Assembly (NCBI GenBank): GCA_000467715.1
Contig: AJFK01000905.1
Location: forward strand, 1 to 44,151
Length of the DNA stretch: 44,151 bases
From: Hysterium pulicare CBS 123377
Lineage: Eukaryota > Ascomycota > Dothideomycetes > Hysteriales > Hysteriaceae
Direction: 5' to 3'
Shown here: piece by piece, positions 19,974-29,813 of the stretch
Position numbering within the stretch: position 1 is the stretch's first letter
How the letters are laid out: the number at the start of each line of letters is the position of its first letter
Translations under genes and position numbers: made by a program
Notes under the pieces: generated by a model
The model's database searches: none
Told to the model about the DNA's origin: nothing
Seen by the model: the letters and a program-made list of their open reading frames with translations, nothing else

Positions 19974-20471
19974 ATGGCTTCCCCTGGATCCTTTGTGCCG
20001 CGCCCGGAAGACGCTGACACTATTATGGCTCTCGTCGAAAAGAACAAGTCCAATGCTGCGAAAAGCTTGGCAGACAAGGTAGAAGAGCATAGTCAGGAGC
20101 TCACGCGACTGAGACAGGCCCACCAAAATGTAATTGGGCGACTGGAAAAAGCTCATCAAGATGAGGTAGCGCGTTTGACCAAGGCGCACGAGGGTAAGAT
20201 TGAGCGAGCCAGTAAACGAGACACCGACAAGGCCGCCAAATTGGAAATGACCCAGGGGGACCTGGAAGTAGCTCGTTTGGACCTCGCGAAAGTTAATAAG
20301 CGGTGCGAGAGTCAGGAGAAGCGGTTGAAAGTATTGGAGGCTGAAAATGTCTCTTTACGTAAAGAGCAATTCGGGTTCTCTCACGCTCGCCAAAATGAAC
20401 TCCTGGTCGATCAACAGCTGCAAAGCGACCTATATTTCCTCCATTTATCTGTATACCCTAAAATGCGTTAA
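19974..20471 (+). CDS. Short coiled-coil protein, family unknown
   Basis: A 165-aa single frame with a good start context (CGCCATGG). After a short Pro-containing N-terminus, residues of about 25-135 are highly charged and heptad-like (EELTRLRQAHQNVIGRLEKAH-type pattern, then LDLAKVNKRCESQEKRLKVL), predicting one long coiled coil. The last 25 residues (from about NELLVDQQ) lose that pattern, so the gene may be truncated or continue through an unrecognised intron. It sits alone between repeats (19822-19953 upstream, 20505-20631 downstream) in a gene-poor stretch. It may therefore be a fragment of a larger coiled-coil gene or of a mobile element. No function assigned. Confidence 0.45.
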   Translation: MASPGSFVPRPEDADTIMALVEKNKSNAAKSLADKVEEHSQELTRLRQAHQNVIGRLEKAHQDEVARLTKAHEGKIERASKRDTDKAAKLEMTQGDLEVARLDLAKVNKRCESQEKRLKVLEAENVSLRKEQFGFSHARQNELLVDQQLQSDLYFLHLSVYPKMR

Positions 20472-21263
20472 TAATTGTGGCTCTCCCCTCTCATGCCCTC
20501 AGGGTGGTGAACTGGATTTTAGGAGTGGTACGGTGGTCTATTTTACCCGTCTTACGGGCGTGAACTAGTTTTGAAGAGTATCCCAAGGCCTGATCCTACT
20601 CGTCTTACCGCCGCGAACTAGCTTTTAAGAGTGTCTCATCGCGCATTTCTATCCTGCTACTGTGTGGAAAAGGCGTATATTACTTCTCCCACTTATCTAG
20701 TAAGTAATGTTCAGAATCATAAGGATGACAAAAAGGCTTTTCAGACGTACAAATTCAGTATTAAAGATACTTATACACTCTAATCCATGATAGCCCCAAT
20801 GAATGTCGAGGGCAGCCATGGAGGTGGTGTGTAGGTCACGTGATATGATATCTTCACAACTTTCGCATTACTGTCTGTGTCTCGACAATGGATGAAAGGC
20901 CACTGGTGGCTAAGTCAAGAGTGAAAAGACGGTATAGTTGTATATCTGCCGAGTAAAGTCAATTGGGATCCTCCTCACGAATCCTTCGAGCGTCGGAGGA
21001 GCTACTCGGCCGAGCCGGTGACTTCGTGGAAAGTTCGCAATCGGTTCAACTTGATTAGTTTTGGTGAGACAAAGGAAAAAACTTCTTGAAGCATTCAAAA
21101 GGGCGTCATGGGATAGACGAAACCTTCTCCAGTGGGACGAAATATGTGGTGATTGGTGCAACGTGGTGCTCGAGTGTAAGTATGCGGCATGACGCAGATC
21201 GTGCAGTATCTGTTCCCCTCTCGAAATTGCGTTCCTTCGAATACAATTCACATAACTCGAACA
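20472..21263. other. Intergenic region with triplicated short repeat
   Basis: Contains the repeats at 20505-20631, a TCACGTGA palindrome near 20837, and the promoter of the Kelch gene. No gene is recognised. Confidence 0.5.
20505..20631 (+). repeat. Three degenerate direct repeats of about 30 bp
   Basis: Copies with the core GTGAACT(a/g)G(a/t)TTT(t/g)A(g)GAGT occur near 20505, 20550 and 20601. The last two share CGTCTTAC at the start and GAACTAG in the middle. The period is about 45-51 bp. Noncoding. Confidence 0.65.
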
Positions 21264-22298
21264 ATGAGATCTCCAGTCAAAACCCTTTTATTTACTTTGC
21301 TATTCGCAGGTTTGGCGATCTCCGCCCCTCGAACAGTCAGTAATGGTACATGGGAACCTCTGGCCCCCATTCCGATTGCCCCTCGCCAAGAACATACCAC
21401 GGTTGCCCTGAACCATACGACAATTGCAATTTTAGGCGGAATCATTCCAAATGGGACGTCTTTCACTACTGTCGACCTCATGCAATTCTACTCCATCCCC
21501 AAAAATAGTTGGAGATCCAAGTCTCCGTTGCCTGTGCCTCTCAATCACCTCAACGCAGCTGTGATGGACGGAAAGATCTACCTCCTCGGTGGTCTCGCAG
21601 TCTCACCGGACGGTGCATGGCGCGCTATTCCGAATTCGTGGGTCTATGACCCTCGAGTAGATGCATGGAAGGAATTAACCCCTATGCCTGTGGAGCAAGC
21701 GAGAGGAAGTGCAGCAGTGGGAGTGTATGACCGTAAAATATATCTTGCCGGTGGTACGCGCATACAAGTTCCTGTCGTGAGTGGACTACAGGATTCGGTT
21801 ACTACGGTGTCGGCGTTCGACGTTGCCACTGGCGAATGGATGTCTGTGCCCGAAGCTGCTAGCAACATACCCGAGGGGAGAAACCATGCTGGGGCTGCAG
21901 TCGTTGGCTCCAAATTCTACGTTCTGGGCGGGAGAATCGCAGGTCCAGACAGCGTGAGAGACACGGTTTTCGAGCTGAACTTGTGTGATCAGGAAGCGGG
22001 GTGGAGGACTAGTAAGGCGAAGATGCCTACGGCGCGGGGTGGAGTCTCTACTGGAGCGATAGGACTGAAGATATACGTGTTTGGTGGCGAGGGAAATCCA
22101 GCGAATGGCTCCAAAGGAGTCTTTCCTCAAACTGAGTCGTACGATACCAAGGCAGATTCATGGGCAAGCCTGCAGCCGATGAAAGTTCCGAGACACGGGA
22201 CTTATGCGGCCACGGTGGGAAAGAAGATATACATTCCTGGAGGTGGCATAATGGAGGGAGGCGATCCTGTTAGTTATTTTGATGCATTTGAGCCTTGA
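21264..22298 (+). CDS. Secreted Kelch-repeat beta-propeller protein
   Basis: Single exon, 344 aa from the ATG at 21264. The frame is open to an upstream ATG at 21189, but the later start gives a clean signal peptide (MRSPVKTLLFTLLFAGLAIS, cleavage near Ala21). Five to six Kelch blades follow, each with a V(D/G)xKIY(L/V)(L/F)GG-type strand and a following Y/F-D-(x)-W pair: TTIAILGG, GKIYLLGG, RKIYLAGG, SKFYVLGG, LKIYVFGG and KKIYIPGG. Several N-glycosylation sequons lie in the first quarter. It resembles the propeller of galactose-oxidase-like proteins, but the frame ends after the propeller, and I see no carbohydrate-binding N-domain or evident copper Cys-Tyr site. An enzymatic role is therefore uncertain; secreted adhesion or substrate binding is as likely. 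Confidence 0.85.
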   Translation: MRSPVKTLLFTLLFAGLAISAPRTVSNGTWEPLAPIPIAPRQEHTTVALNHTTIAILGGIIPNGTSFTTVDLMQFYSIPKNSWRSKSPLPVPLNHLNAAVMDGKIYLLGGLAVSPDGAWRAIPNSWVYDPRVDAWKELTPMPVEQARGSAAVGVYDRKIYLAGGTRIQVPVVSGLQDSVTTVSAFDVATGEWMSVPEAASNIPEGRNHAGAAVVGSKFYVLGGRIAGPDSVRDTVFELNLCDQEAGWRTSKAKMPTARGGVSTGAIGLKIYVFGGEGNPANGSKGVFPQTESYDTKADSWASLQPMKVPRHGTYAATVGKKIYIPGGGIMEGGDPVSYFDAFEP

Positions 22299-22515
22299 TG
22301 GAGAAAGATCCGTGACCGGAACTTCAATCTCAGCCACGGTGCCAAGCCGTCATAGCCACGCTCATAGGCAACACTTCAACATAAGTTGCCCGCACGGTAC
22401 GCACCATAGTCTGATTGTCTGAATTGACTTACTACTCTTTGCCTGAATGTCACTTCCCGTTTTTTGTTTTTAGTTCTTTGACGGATTTATTCGTCCTTAC
22501 CCGATTAATACGACT
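22299..22515 (+). promoter_or_regulatory. Upstream region of the small secreted protein gene, duplicated before the HET gene
   Basis: Blocks shared with 23690-23850 in the same order include CCAAGCC, CATAGCCACGCTCA, AGGCAAC, TTCAAC, CTGAATTG and ACTACTCTTT, then a pyrimidine/T-rich end with ACG...TTATT. This is the whole interval between the Kelch stop and the next ATG. Confidence 0.8.
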
Positions 22516-22986
22516 ATGCATTACCCCCAGCCATTGCTTCTCGGTCTGACCCATCTTCTCACTTTCACCAGCGCGGGTCGAGATGATTTCGGCGGAATGT
22601 TTCCTCAAAGAAATCTCCTTGCGGATATAGAGCCGACAGCCTTCGCAACCCTCTTACCCCAACCTGGCATTGAAGTCCACTGTATAGAGGGCAATTCGTA
22701 CGATTCGAGCCTCGCTCCGCCAACGACTATGATAACAACCGTTAGTGTTTCCATTAGCGGCCTTCCTGACGCCGATGATCACGCCGATAGGTTTAAGAGA
22801 GTGCTAGACGACATCTGCTCTGAGGATAATGTGAAAGTTTTTGAACCCCCGGCAAATTTCCAGGGCCGTAACAAGATGGTGGTCAACATGAAGGTCGTAA
22901 ACACGGGTATGCTATGCCATGATGAGGCAATTAGGAGGTACACCAACCTCACCGATTTCTGGGGCTGTGATAATTTCGGGTGGTGA
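22516..22986 (+). CDS. Small secreted four-cysteine protein
   Basis: Single exon, 156 aa. A hydrophobic N-terminus (MHYPQPLLLGLTHLLTFTSA) looks like a signal peptide cleaved near residue 20. The mature part is about 136 aa, with four cysteines (56, 101, 134, 151) that could form two disulfides, and an alternating beta-type pattern (TMITTVSVSISG, NKMVVNMKVVNT). This fits the general class of fungal small secreted proteins, some of which are effectors; no family is recognised, and no toxicity is implied. Its upstream region is homologous to that of the HET gene, so the two genes may share regulation. Confidence 0.7.
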   Translation: MHYPQPLLLGLTHLLTFTSAGRDDFGGMFPQRNLLADIEPTAFATLLPQPGIEVHCIEGNSYDSSLAPPTTMITTVSVSISGLPDADDHADRFKRVLDDICSEDNVKVFEPPANFQGRNKMVVNMKVVNTGMLCHDEAIRRYTNLTDFWGCDNFGW

Positions 22987-23689
22987 ATCCGTTGGCGAGA
23001 AATGATGAGCTCAGTTCTTGCTGCTCCACTTCCCGAGAGTCAGCGATGGACTTGGTTCCTCAGCAGGCTGATAGATAGGCTACAGGAAGGGCTGCTTTGG
23101 CGAATTCGATGCGGAATAAAGACAAGAACTGGGCAAAGGAGTATTGAAGGAGCAACAGGATGAAGGAGTGATGTCATACTTCGACTTTGGACTCTGTAAA
23201 ACTATTAGAGATAGACATATGCATACCCATTTACAGGTCCACTCTTTGTTTCATAGCAATGCGCGTTAACTTAAGTGAACAAGAATATGTATGAGGAGTC
23301 ATGATGCCGGGCATGCTCCGCAAGTGATCAAGGAATAGACGCTAATCCTATTGAGAAACGGAGGGTCTGTGCTCACTTTAGACATCGTTCCACTCAAGGT
23401 TTGTATCGTCGACCAAGATACTGCTCCGCAATTTTGGCTTGACTAATATTCTACACTGACCTCGAATCTGTGGCCTGATAGCAAGTTCCCTCTACAGGTA
23501 CTCATAGAGCTCGTCAAGCAACGGGGGTGTGGCTGTGTGTGGTGACGGACTGATAGCTGCGGTGAGGCTTTACAAGGACAACGGCCAGCGTGAGCGAGTT
23601 GGCAATTGTCAAAGTATCGAAGCTTATGGGATTCATTATTCGCCCAATTGCTATTAACTCAGCAGGGATGGAATATCCGACCAATCGAG
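22987..23689. other. Intergenic region, decayed sequence with one dispersed repeat
   Basis: No gene recognised. Positions about 23335-23375 match about 26174-26217 (see the repeat entry). The remainder shows no usable reading frame. Confidence 0.45.
23335..23375 (+). repeat. Dispersed direct repeat, left copy (flanks HET gene)
   Basis: The core TAGACGCTAA, then ATTGAGAAACG and GGGTCTGTG(c)(t/c)CAC, is shared with 26174-26217 in the same orientation, with roughly 34 of 41 positions matching by eye. The two copies bracket the HET gene. Confidence 0.7.
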
Positions 23690-23918
23690 ATTCTCGCCAA
23701 GCCACCATAGCCACGCTCAGAGGCAACCATTCAACCTCGTTGTAATGTTGCTCGCACCCCACTACCTAAGGCTCTGAATTGGCTCACTACTCTTTAACTA
23801 TACAGCACTCCCCTCTTTACCCTGTAGCTTTTTAACGCACTTATTAAAATTCCAGCTTACCGAAAAGTTCCAGCGCCACAGATTCCACCCCGACAACCTG
23901 ACAGCCGAACGCCATCCA
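23690..23918 (+). promoter_or_regulatory. Upstream region of the HET gene, duplicate of 22299-22515
   Basis: Colinear with the region before the small secreted protein gene over about 160 bp (shared CATAGCCACGCTCA, CTGAATTG, ACTACTCTTT). The last 70 bp before the HET ATG are not shared. Confidence 0.8.
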
Positions 23919-25742
23919 ATGTCCCGCCTCGCATGCAATAATGAAGACTGCATATACGAAGCCCTTCAATCCGAGATGTCCATTCGGATTCTGGAGCTTC
24001 TGCCCGGCCAGGAGCAAGATCTCATCCAATGTCGCCTATCGATAGTTGAGAGGCCCTACGCACCGCCTTATGAAGCTTTATCGTACGCCTGGGGTAGTCC
24101 AGCAGACAAAGAGGAGATTAGTTGCGACGGAGCGAAATTGGACATTTCCACTAATCTTCGTGATGCTTTACGGAGAATCCGCGATCCTATTGAAGTCAAG
24201 TTTCTGTGGGCTGATGCTGTGTGCATTAATCAGTCTGATAATATAGAGCGCGGACATCAAGTAAAGCAAATGGGCGCAATCTATTCATGCGCAGAAAGAG
24301 TACTGGTGTGGCTGGGGCGTGAAAACCCTTTCGACTATGTTAATAACGAAGTAGAGAGCGTCGATACGCTTATCAAAAGATACATTGTACAGGATGACGA
24401 GGACACAAACCAACTCTTCCGCTTCTCCGATATAACCAAATTGAAAGAGATGGATCGCGACGCATATCGCTTCTGGACTGCCCTTGCAGAATTGCTCCGT
24501 CGCCCATGGTTTTCTCGGTTGTGGGTAGTTCAAGAAGCAGGACTTGGTAAATCAGTATTGGCCTTATTTGGAACCGCGGAAATAGACTTTGACAGCTTGA
24601 TGTTGCTTGTTGATAGTGTCAATAATTATCCGATCTTGGTGGGCTACTTCAACATCCAAGTAATAAACGCCTACGTGTTTTCAATATTTCCGAGAGGAGA
24701 CCAAAACACAATTGAAGATCAAGAGATGGACTTTCTAGAAGTGATGTACTGGACTAACCTGCAGAAAGCTTCGGATCCACGTGACTATATCTATGCATTA
24801 CTAGGGCACCCAAGCGCATCGACTAGAGGTCTCCCGATCATGGAACCAGACTACGGCAAGTGCGTGTCAGCAGTATTTCTCGAATTTGCTGTCAAGCTTA
24901 TAGAGCACACCCAATCTCTTCGAATCCTTTCGGCGGTGCATCATTCGGATGAAGATGACTTCAACAAGAAATGCCAATCATGGGTTCTAGCTTGGGATAA
25001 ACAGAATAGTGCCTCTCTTGGCATTCACCGGGAAAGTTTCACCTTCCTTGATACGGCAGCGGGGTTCCCTGGCACTATGTCCTTGAAACAGCCAGGAAAC
25101 GTTCTGCAAGTAAACGGCTTCATATTCGATACAATTGACGAACATACAAACACGGTTGCGGTCCATTTCGAGGAAGGCAAAAGCCGGATAGATCAATGGC
25201 CAATTGAAGCTGCAATGCTCTTCCGGCCTTGGTCTTTGTCCTCTACCCAAAAGATGTTGTTAGAGCTAAGTCTTACTCTTACATATGGAGGCGCCTATTA
25301 TATCTCAGCCTCAACCAAGTCGAAAGATGAAAGAAGGCTTTTGGCAGACTTTGCTGCCTTGCGGCTGCATTTGACAAATGGAGCTCCTGGGCAAAAGGGC
25401 TGCGTATCTAGCGACATAATACCAGAAGGGCTAACAGCAGCCCATGTGGCAGCTGAAGGTGGGAATGCCGATAGGTTCCGCTTTCTTGCTGAAGATAGGC
25501 TTGACGGAAGAAAGCTATTTTCTACCCGTGGTGGGCTGCTTGGTCTTGGCCCGGGAGTTCTCCGCTCTGGCGACATTTGCTGCGTTCTATTTGGGGCCTG
25601 CGTTCCTTTTATCTTACGACCAGTCGGATCGAGATACAGACTGGTAGGGGAAGCATATATACACAGAGTCATGCAAGGTGAGGCCGTGGTAGACTTGATG
25701 CTTGGTGAAAAGCTTAGCACTCAGACGCTTGAAATTTTCTGA
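23919..25742 (+). CDS. HET-domain (heterokaryon incompatibility) protein
   Basis: Single exon, 607 aa. The HET domain spans about residues 51-200: YEALSYAWGS, ISCDGAKLDISTNLRDALRRIR, FLWADAVCINQ, QVKQMGAIYSCAERVLVWLG, and then RPWFSRLWVVQEAGL near 200. DPRDYIYALLGHP follows near residue 290, and the C-terminal half ends in a beta-rich tail (VLFGACVPFILRPVG and VGEAYIHRVM) that is common in stand-alone HET proteins. HET domains act in allorecognition and can trigger cell death on contact with incompatible partners; this role is known for a few members and only inferred here. No NACHT, ankyrin or WD repeats are present. The frame is intact. The upstream region duplicates that of the small secreted protein gene. 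Confidence 0.92.
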   Translation: MSRLACNNEDCIYEALQSEMSIRILELLPGQEQDLIQCRLSIVERPYAPPYEALSYAWGSPADKEEISCDGAKLDISTNLRDALRRIRDPIEVKFLWADAVCINQSDNIERGHQVKQMGAIYSCAERVLVWLGRENPFDYVNNEVESVDTLIKRYIVQDDEDTNQLFRFSDITKLKEMDRDAYRFWTALAELLRRPWFSRLWVVQEAGLGKSVLALFGTAEIDFDSLMLLVDSVNNYPILVGYFNIQVINAYVFSIFPRGDQNTIEDQEMDFLEVMYWTNLQKASDPRDYIYALLGHPSASTRGLPIMEPDYGKCVSAVFLEFAVKLIEHTQSLRILSAVHHSDEDDFNKKCQSWVLAWDKQNSASLGIHRESFTFLDTAAGFPGTMSLKQPGNVLQVNGFIFDTIDEHTNTVAVHFEEGKSRIDQWPIEAAMLFRPWSLSSTQKMLLELSLTLTYGGAYYISASTKSKDERRLLADFAALRLHLTNGAPGQKGCVSSDIIPEGLTAAHVAAEGGNADRFRFLAEDRLDGRKLFSTRGGLLGLGPGVLRSGDICCVLFGACVPFILRPVGSRYRLVGEAYIHRVMQGEAVVDLMLGEKLSTQTLEIF

Positions 25743-26736
25743 AGTTTCAAATAGACTTGTACGGGTCTGACGCGTTGATTGTTTACGTTTTTGGGCTCTA
25801 TATATTTCAATATATACTTACTGAAAAGGAGAAGACTTTTCCAGCCGGATGACTACGCTTAAGCCTTTGAAATAATCTCTGATAGCTACTCCTACTTTGT
25901 AAGGCCTCATAGTACTCCGTGACAGGTGATTGTACTCCAGAGTAATATGCGTGTAAGGTGATTTCCTAATCTCCCTCGGTAAGATTTGCAATAGCTTCGC
26001 TCGGTGAGGTGAAAATTGGGCACTTTCAACGGGGCAAGGAAAAGGGCCTTGAAGTAGAAGACGGGAAGAAATAAACTAGATGATTGAGCGGTAAGGCAGG
26101 GAGAGACGATGATACCTATGGTGAAAAACGCGTAACTTGACGAATGATGCTGGAAGTTTGAGCGCGCCTTACTGGAGTAGACGCTAAACTTGATTGAGAA
26201 ACGACGGGTCTGTGCCCACGCCGGACTTCTGCATGACCTCAACACGCCGCGCCGCACCAGCTTTGAACAACTCACACTCTATTTTCGTCTTTTACATCAG
26301 TCTGTAGCTGTGCAGTATCAGGCTTTGCCCCAGAGTGCTGATGCTATCTGCTGCTTCCAGTTATGCTTACATCTATCGTCCTTCTCTTTCAACACTTTAG
26401 ACCTGTTCAATTTCCATGCAATCTCTATTGAATGCGATATATGCCTGTCAAAAGCCGCCTCTAACAGCGCATGTCTTAGCGCTGGAGGGATGCCAGATTC
26501 AGACACATGCGACGTGCATACTACCTTGAGGAAGTGAATGTAAGGCCCATTGTTGACCATTCGTCGACTCATTCTACTGTGCCGCAATCCTTTACAGCTG
26601 GAAATGAAATCATAGCCCCCAGCTTCTGAAACGCCGTGCCTCAGATGCTGGCTGTGCAGTGTGAGCTTCTGGAGGTATATTCTCACTCTCATTCCGTTCA
26701 AATATTAACATTCGAAGCTTCCACTTCTTCATCAAA
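25743..26736. other. Intergenic region before the cysteine-rich membrane protein
   Basis: AT-rich 3' flank of the HET gene, then the right copy of the dispersed repeat (26174-26217), then low-confidence overlapping frames (26190-26701) on both strands without domain resemblance. No gene can be supported. Confidence 0.45.
26174..26217 (+). repeat. Dispersed direct repeat, right copy
   Basis: Same orientation and core as 23335-23375 (TAGACGCTAA ... ATTGAGAAACG ... GGGTCTGTG). The distance between copies is about 2.84 kb. Confidence 0.7.
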
Positions 26737-27930
26737 ATGACCGTTCTCCTTCTCTTGGTTGTCCTGCCATTATCATTGGGATCTCCCGCTGCTCTTCAAG
26801 CCACCACGTCTCAAACGCCATTTTACTGGACTGTTCCGGAGACTAACGACACAGTTGCTTATATAGCATCTTATGATATTTGTGGGTACGGAGGTTCGTG
26901 TAGCGACTGCGAGCAAGATGCGGTCACATGTAGGAGCGACAAATACACCAATGCGTGCTTTGAGCCATCCAGAGGCCAAGCATGCTGCTATGATGTCGAT
27001 GGAAGTAAGTAACCGATTACGATCCTCTTCTCACTGATAGCGCTAATCTGTTTGCGTTCTAATACAGCCGCTTGCGATCAAGACTTTTACTGTGCTTACG
27101 ACAGTAACGACTATGCCTATTGCTGCGCAGCTGTAAATACTTCTCCTATCCTTTCTGCGTAATGAATCCTTTTGACTCACTTTAAAACACAGGATTCAAG
27201 CGTTGAGGACTGCTCAAACTTCCTTCAGGTGGATCTAGCAATGACAAGATCATCAATTTTACTGGCACCAACAGTTTACGCGGCATCAACCGTCTACATC
27301 ACTCGACAGCTTAGCCCAACCCCTACGCCGTCGCCTATCCAAGGGACTAGCCCTTCAACCGGGTCTCTATCCGGCATACCCGCCACAAAAACCCGCGCGA
27401 GCTCTGCCACGGTTCTCGCAGTCTCCACTGCTGAATACAAACCACCAGCGCTTTCAACGAGGGCCAAGGCTGGAATCGGGACAGGGGTTACCATCGGGGT
27501 CCTTGGTGCGGTCGCTCTAGGAGTGTTCTTCTGGTATCGGAAGCGCCGTGCACCGAAATGGGAACAAGTCGCACAGCAGCCATGGCAATCCGATCTACCA
27601 GAAATGGTGCCAGCAAAACAACCTCAGAACAACAATACTACCTACGATGCAATCGGCCCTCTGTCGAGAAACCCCAGTATTATTGCTCCGAACGTAGCAT
27701 CTCCCAATGACGCTTCCAGGCTGTCTGCGGTTTCTGCGCTATCGCCTGAGGGGGCTTCTCAAGGAAATACCCTTGCACCCATTCGATCTGTATCACCGAT
27801 TCCCGAAGATCATGCTTCTATATCCAAAGACCCGCACATGGCCTCAGATGTAGGGAATCACCAAGAAACAGCAGAGCTTCCAGACCGAAATTTGGATCAT
27901 CATGAAATGCCAGATCAACAATCAAGGTAG
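26737..27930 (+). CDS. Cysteine-rich single-pass membrane protein
   Basis: Three exons: 26737-27004, 27068-27132 and 27193-27930, giving 356 aa; introns are 63 and 60 bp. A signal peptide (MTVLLLLVVLPLSLGSP) precedes a cysteine-rich ectodomain of about 100 residues: CGYGGSCSDC, VTCRSD, NACFEPSRGQACCYD, ACDQDFYCAYD, YCCAA and EDCSNF, with paired CC motifs. A Ser/Thr/Pro stalk follows (to about residue 203), then one transmembrane helix (about 205-225, GIGTGVTIGVLGAVALGVFFWY) with a basic stop-transfer KRR, and a 130-residue disordered cytoplasmic tail. This architecture matches many fungal cell-surface proteins of unknown ligand, reminiscent of wall-stress sensors though not a WSC domain. Both introns split the cysteine-rich domain, so unspliced reading loses it. 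Confidence 0.8.
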
Positions 27931-28465
27931 CACATGAGTTGGCGTGAGACAGTATACCTCCTATCGTCAGGGTTTTTAACTTGTTCTTCTCTCGCTCCGA
28001 TTGTAGCATAGTACAAGCTTGGTCTCTTATTCTGCGAATTTGCTGCCTTTTTCATTGGGTTGTTTCTTCCGATATCTTCATTTGGTGTTCTGATTGAGTA
28101 CATGGTGAAATTTTGTGGCTCATTTGTATTCTGCCCCACCTTTTCTTAGGTGGTGATCCTCGCCACTTTTCCTTGGCATGTACCCCAAACCTGATTTTTG
28201 TACCAAAGTTCAGGTCTCACGCCGGATGTTCCAACATACCTACGTCACACAACCTTTAACGACTATAATAATTGGTCTTTGGAGATGTAACATTCTTATC
28301 AAAACATACCCAATAACTCGCTGCTAGTTTGAACACATACGTACATAGGCTTCTATTAGCCCTTTCTGACATTATCGATCGCTCATATCATCAATAGCAC
28401 TCTCAACGTCTCCATTAATTTAGCAACTCCAAAAAGTATATACCTCGTCGCTCAAAAACATCATA
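27931..28465. other. Intergenic region
   Basis: This is the 3' flank of the membrane protein gene and the promoter of the next small gene. The 3' half is rich in short A/T and C-containing leader sequence. No feature is recognised. Confidence 0.4.
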
Positions 28466-29001
28466 ATGGCTGGACTTCTTGGAGGCGGAGGTGGAGGTGG
28501 AAATGGAAAGAAGAATGGCGGGCTTGTTGGAGGGTTCGTGCATGATTACCCCAACCATTCCAACACAACAAAGCTCACTTCGGTTCATATAGACTCCTAA
28601 ATACTGTGGGTGATACCACTAAGGGCGTGCCAATTGTAAGATACTCACTCCTCGAAGACGGTCAACATCCAGAGTGCATGCTTACCTTTAACCTAGGTTG
28701 GCGAAGTCACTGATCCAGTGCTTAATACCGTGGGCGGTGTGACGGATGGATTACCTATCGTAAGTCCTTCTAGTCTGGTTCCTAGGCTCTCACATACTCC
28801 ATCAGAAATAGAGGCCCCAAGGCGAGTATTTCCACTAACATGTTCCAGGTCGGAAGCGGTGGAGCTGATGGAGGTCAGACCACCCAAAAGCAAGCCGTCA
28901 CCCCCGAGGAAGCAAAGGCGTTGCAGAAGAAAAAGAAAGCACTTGCTCTTAAGAAGAAACAGTTAGCGCTTGAGGCAGAGGAGATGGCCATGGAGGAGTA
29001 A
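28466..29001 (+). CDS. Small Gly-rich protein built from duplicated exon modules
   Basis: Four exons: 28466-28533, 28593-28635, 28697-28759 and 28849-29001, giving 108 aa. Introns of 59, 61 and 89 bp close perfectly in frame. Exon 1 gives a Gly-rich start (MAGLLGGGGGGGNGKKNGG). Exon 2 ends LLNTVGDTTKGVPI, exon 3 ends PVLNTVGGVTDGLPI, and both are followed by VG across the junction. The two middle exons are therefore copies of one module. Exon 4 is a highly charged Lys/Glu helix (EEAKALQKKKKALALKKKQL). No signal peptide or membrane segment. LNTVGD/GGVTD-type repeats are common in poorly studied fungal proteins; function unknown. The splice-dependent structure makes the gene easy to miss. Confidence 0.75.
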
Positions 29002-29813
29002 AGAATAGATGGTATATTTGTAAATGACATTGGTTTGCAACTGAAGGCGTTGCAACTCTAACAGAAATCAATGTATCTAGTAAAGATCTCGTGCTGTCGT
29101 TGGACAAGTAACAAAAGTATAAAAAAGTGGTTCAATTCTTAGGTCTTTCTCGGAACGGAGAAATTGCCTAAGGTTTTTCTGTAACCATGTCGTTGGCACG
29201 GTAGAACCGCAAAAGACCTCCATTTCCACACTATGCCCAATTCCTTGCCAGATGCTTTTATTTGGAAAGTCCTTTCCTATTTAACGAGGGTGTTTCTTAA
29301 TGCGGTTCTTGGTCATACGTTGTGGCGCTTTTCAGCTTTCTGGGCTCTTCGAGCCGAGCGCCACAGACTTGGCATGCGGATCCTTTCCCCTCCAGAATTT
29401 CATTCAGCATTTCCAGCACTCGCTCAATCTTCGCGACACATCGATGTTGGATGATTCATTTTGTTTACAAAGTCAAGCACTCTACAAAGAATCGGTCAAC
29501 CATACGTTCGCTCAGGCCTTGTCCCTCGGATCACAATAATGAATAGCCGCCCCTAATTTCCCCCATCTCGCTACTTCTGCTTGGCATGGATCCCAAAAGC
29601 CTCTCACAAGAGCCGCTAGACTCACGATAGTCCAGATGGATCCACCCAGGGGTATTTTTCTCATAGCCGTGATCCGTGCTTTTAACGATTGGACATGTCA
29701 AAAGCCTTTGATCGCCGGGTCCGTCCTCATGTTGTTTTCTGCCTTCGTCCGCTTGACGTCTGTCGTTTCCTGTAGCATCATCTAACTACTGTCACTCGCT
29801 TTTATTCCCAGCT
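29002..29813. other. Intergenic region
   Basis: No gene recognised in about 0.8 kb. Short plus-strand frames at 29233-29546 overlap each other in different frames and have no domain signature. The right end is the promoter of the chitin-binding gene. Confidence 0.4.

Noticed and set aside
23013-23130. Inverted CAGTTCTTG / CAAGAACTG pair
   Set aside because: Nine-base match over about 110 bp with no extension of pairing, so it is likely chance.
26190-26701. Overlapping 115- and 127-codon frames on opposite strands
   Set aside because: Neither has a domain, signal peptide, conserved style or splice partner. One contains the dispersed repeat.
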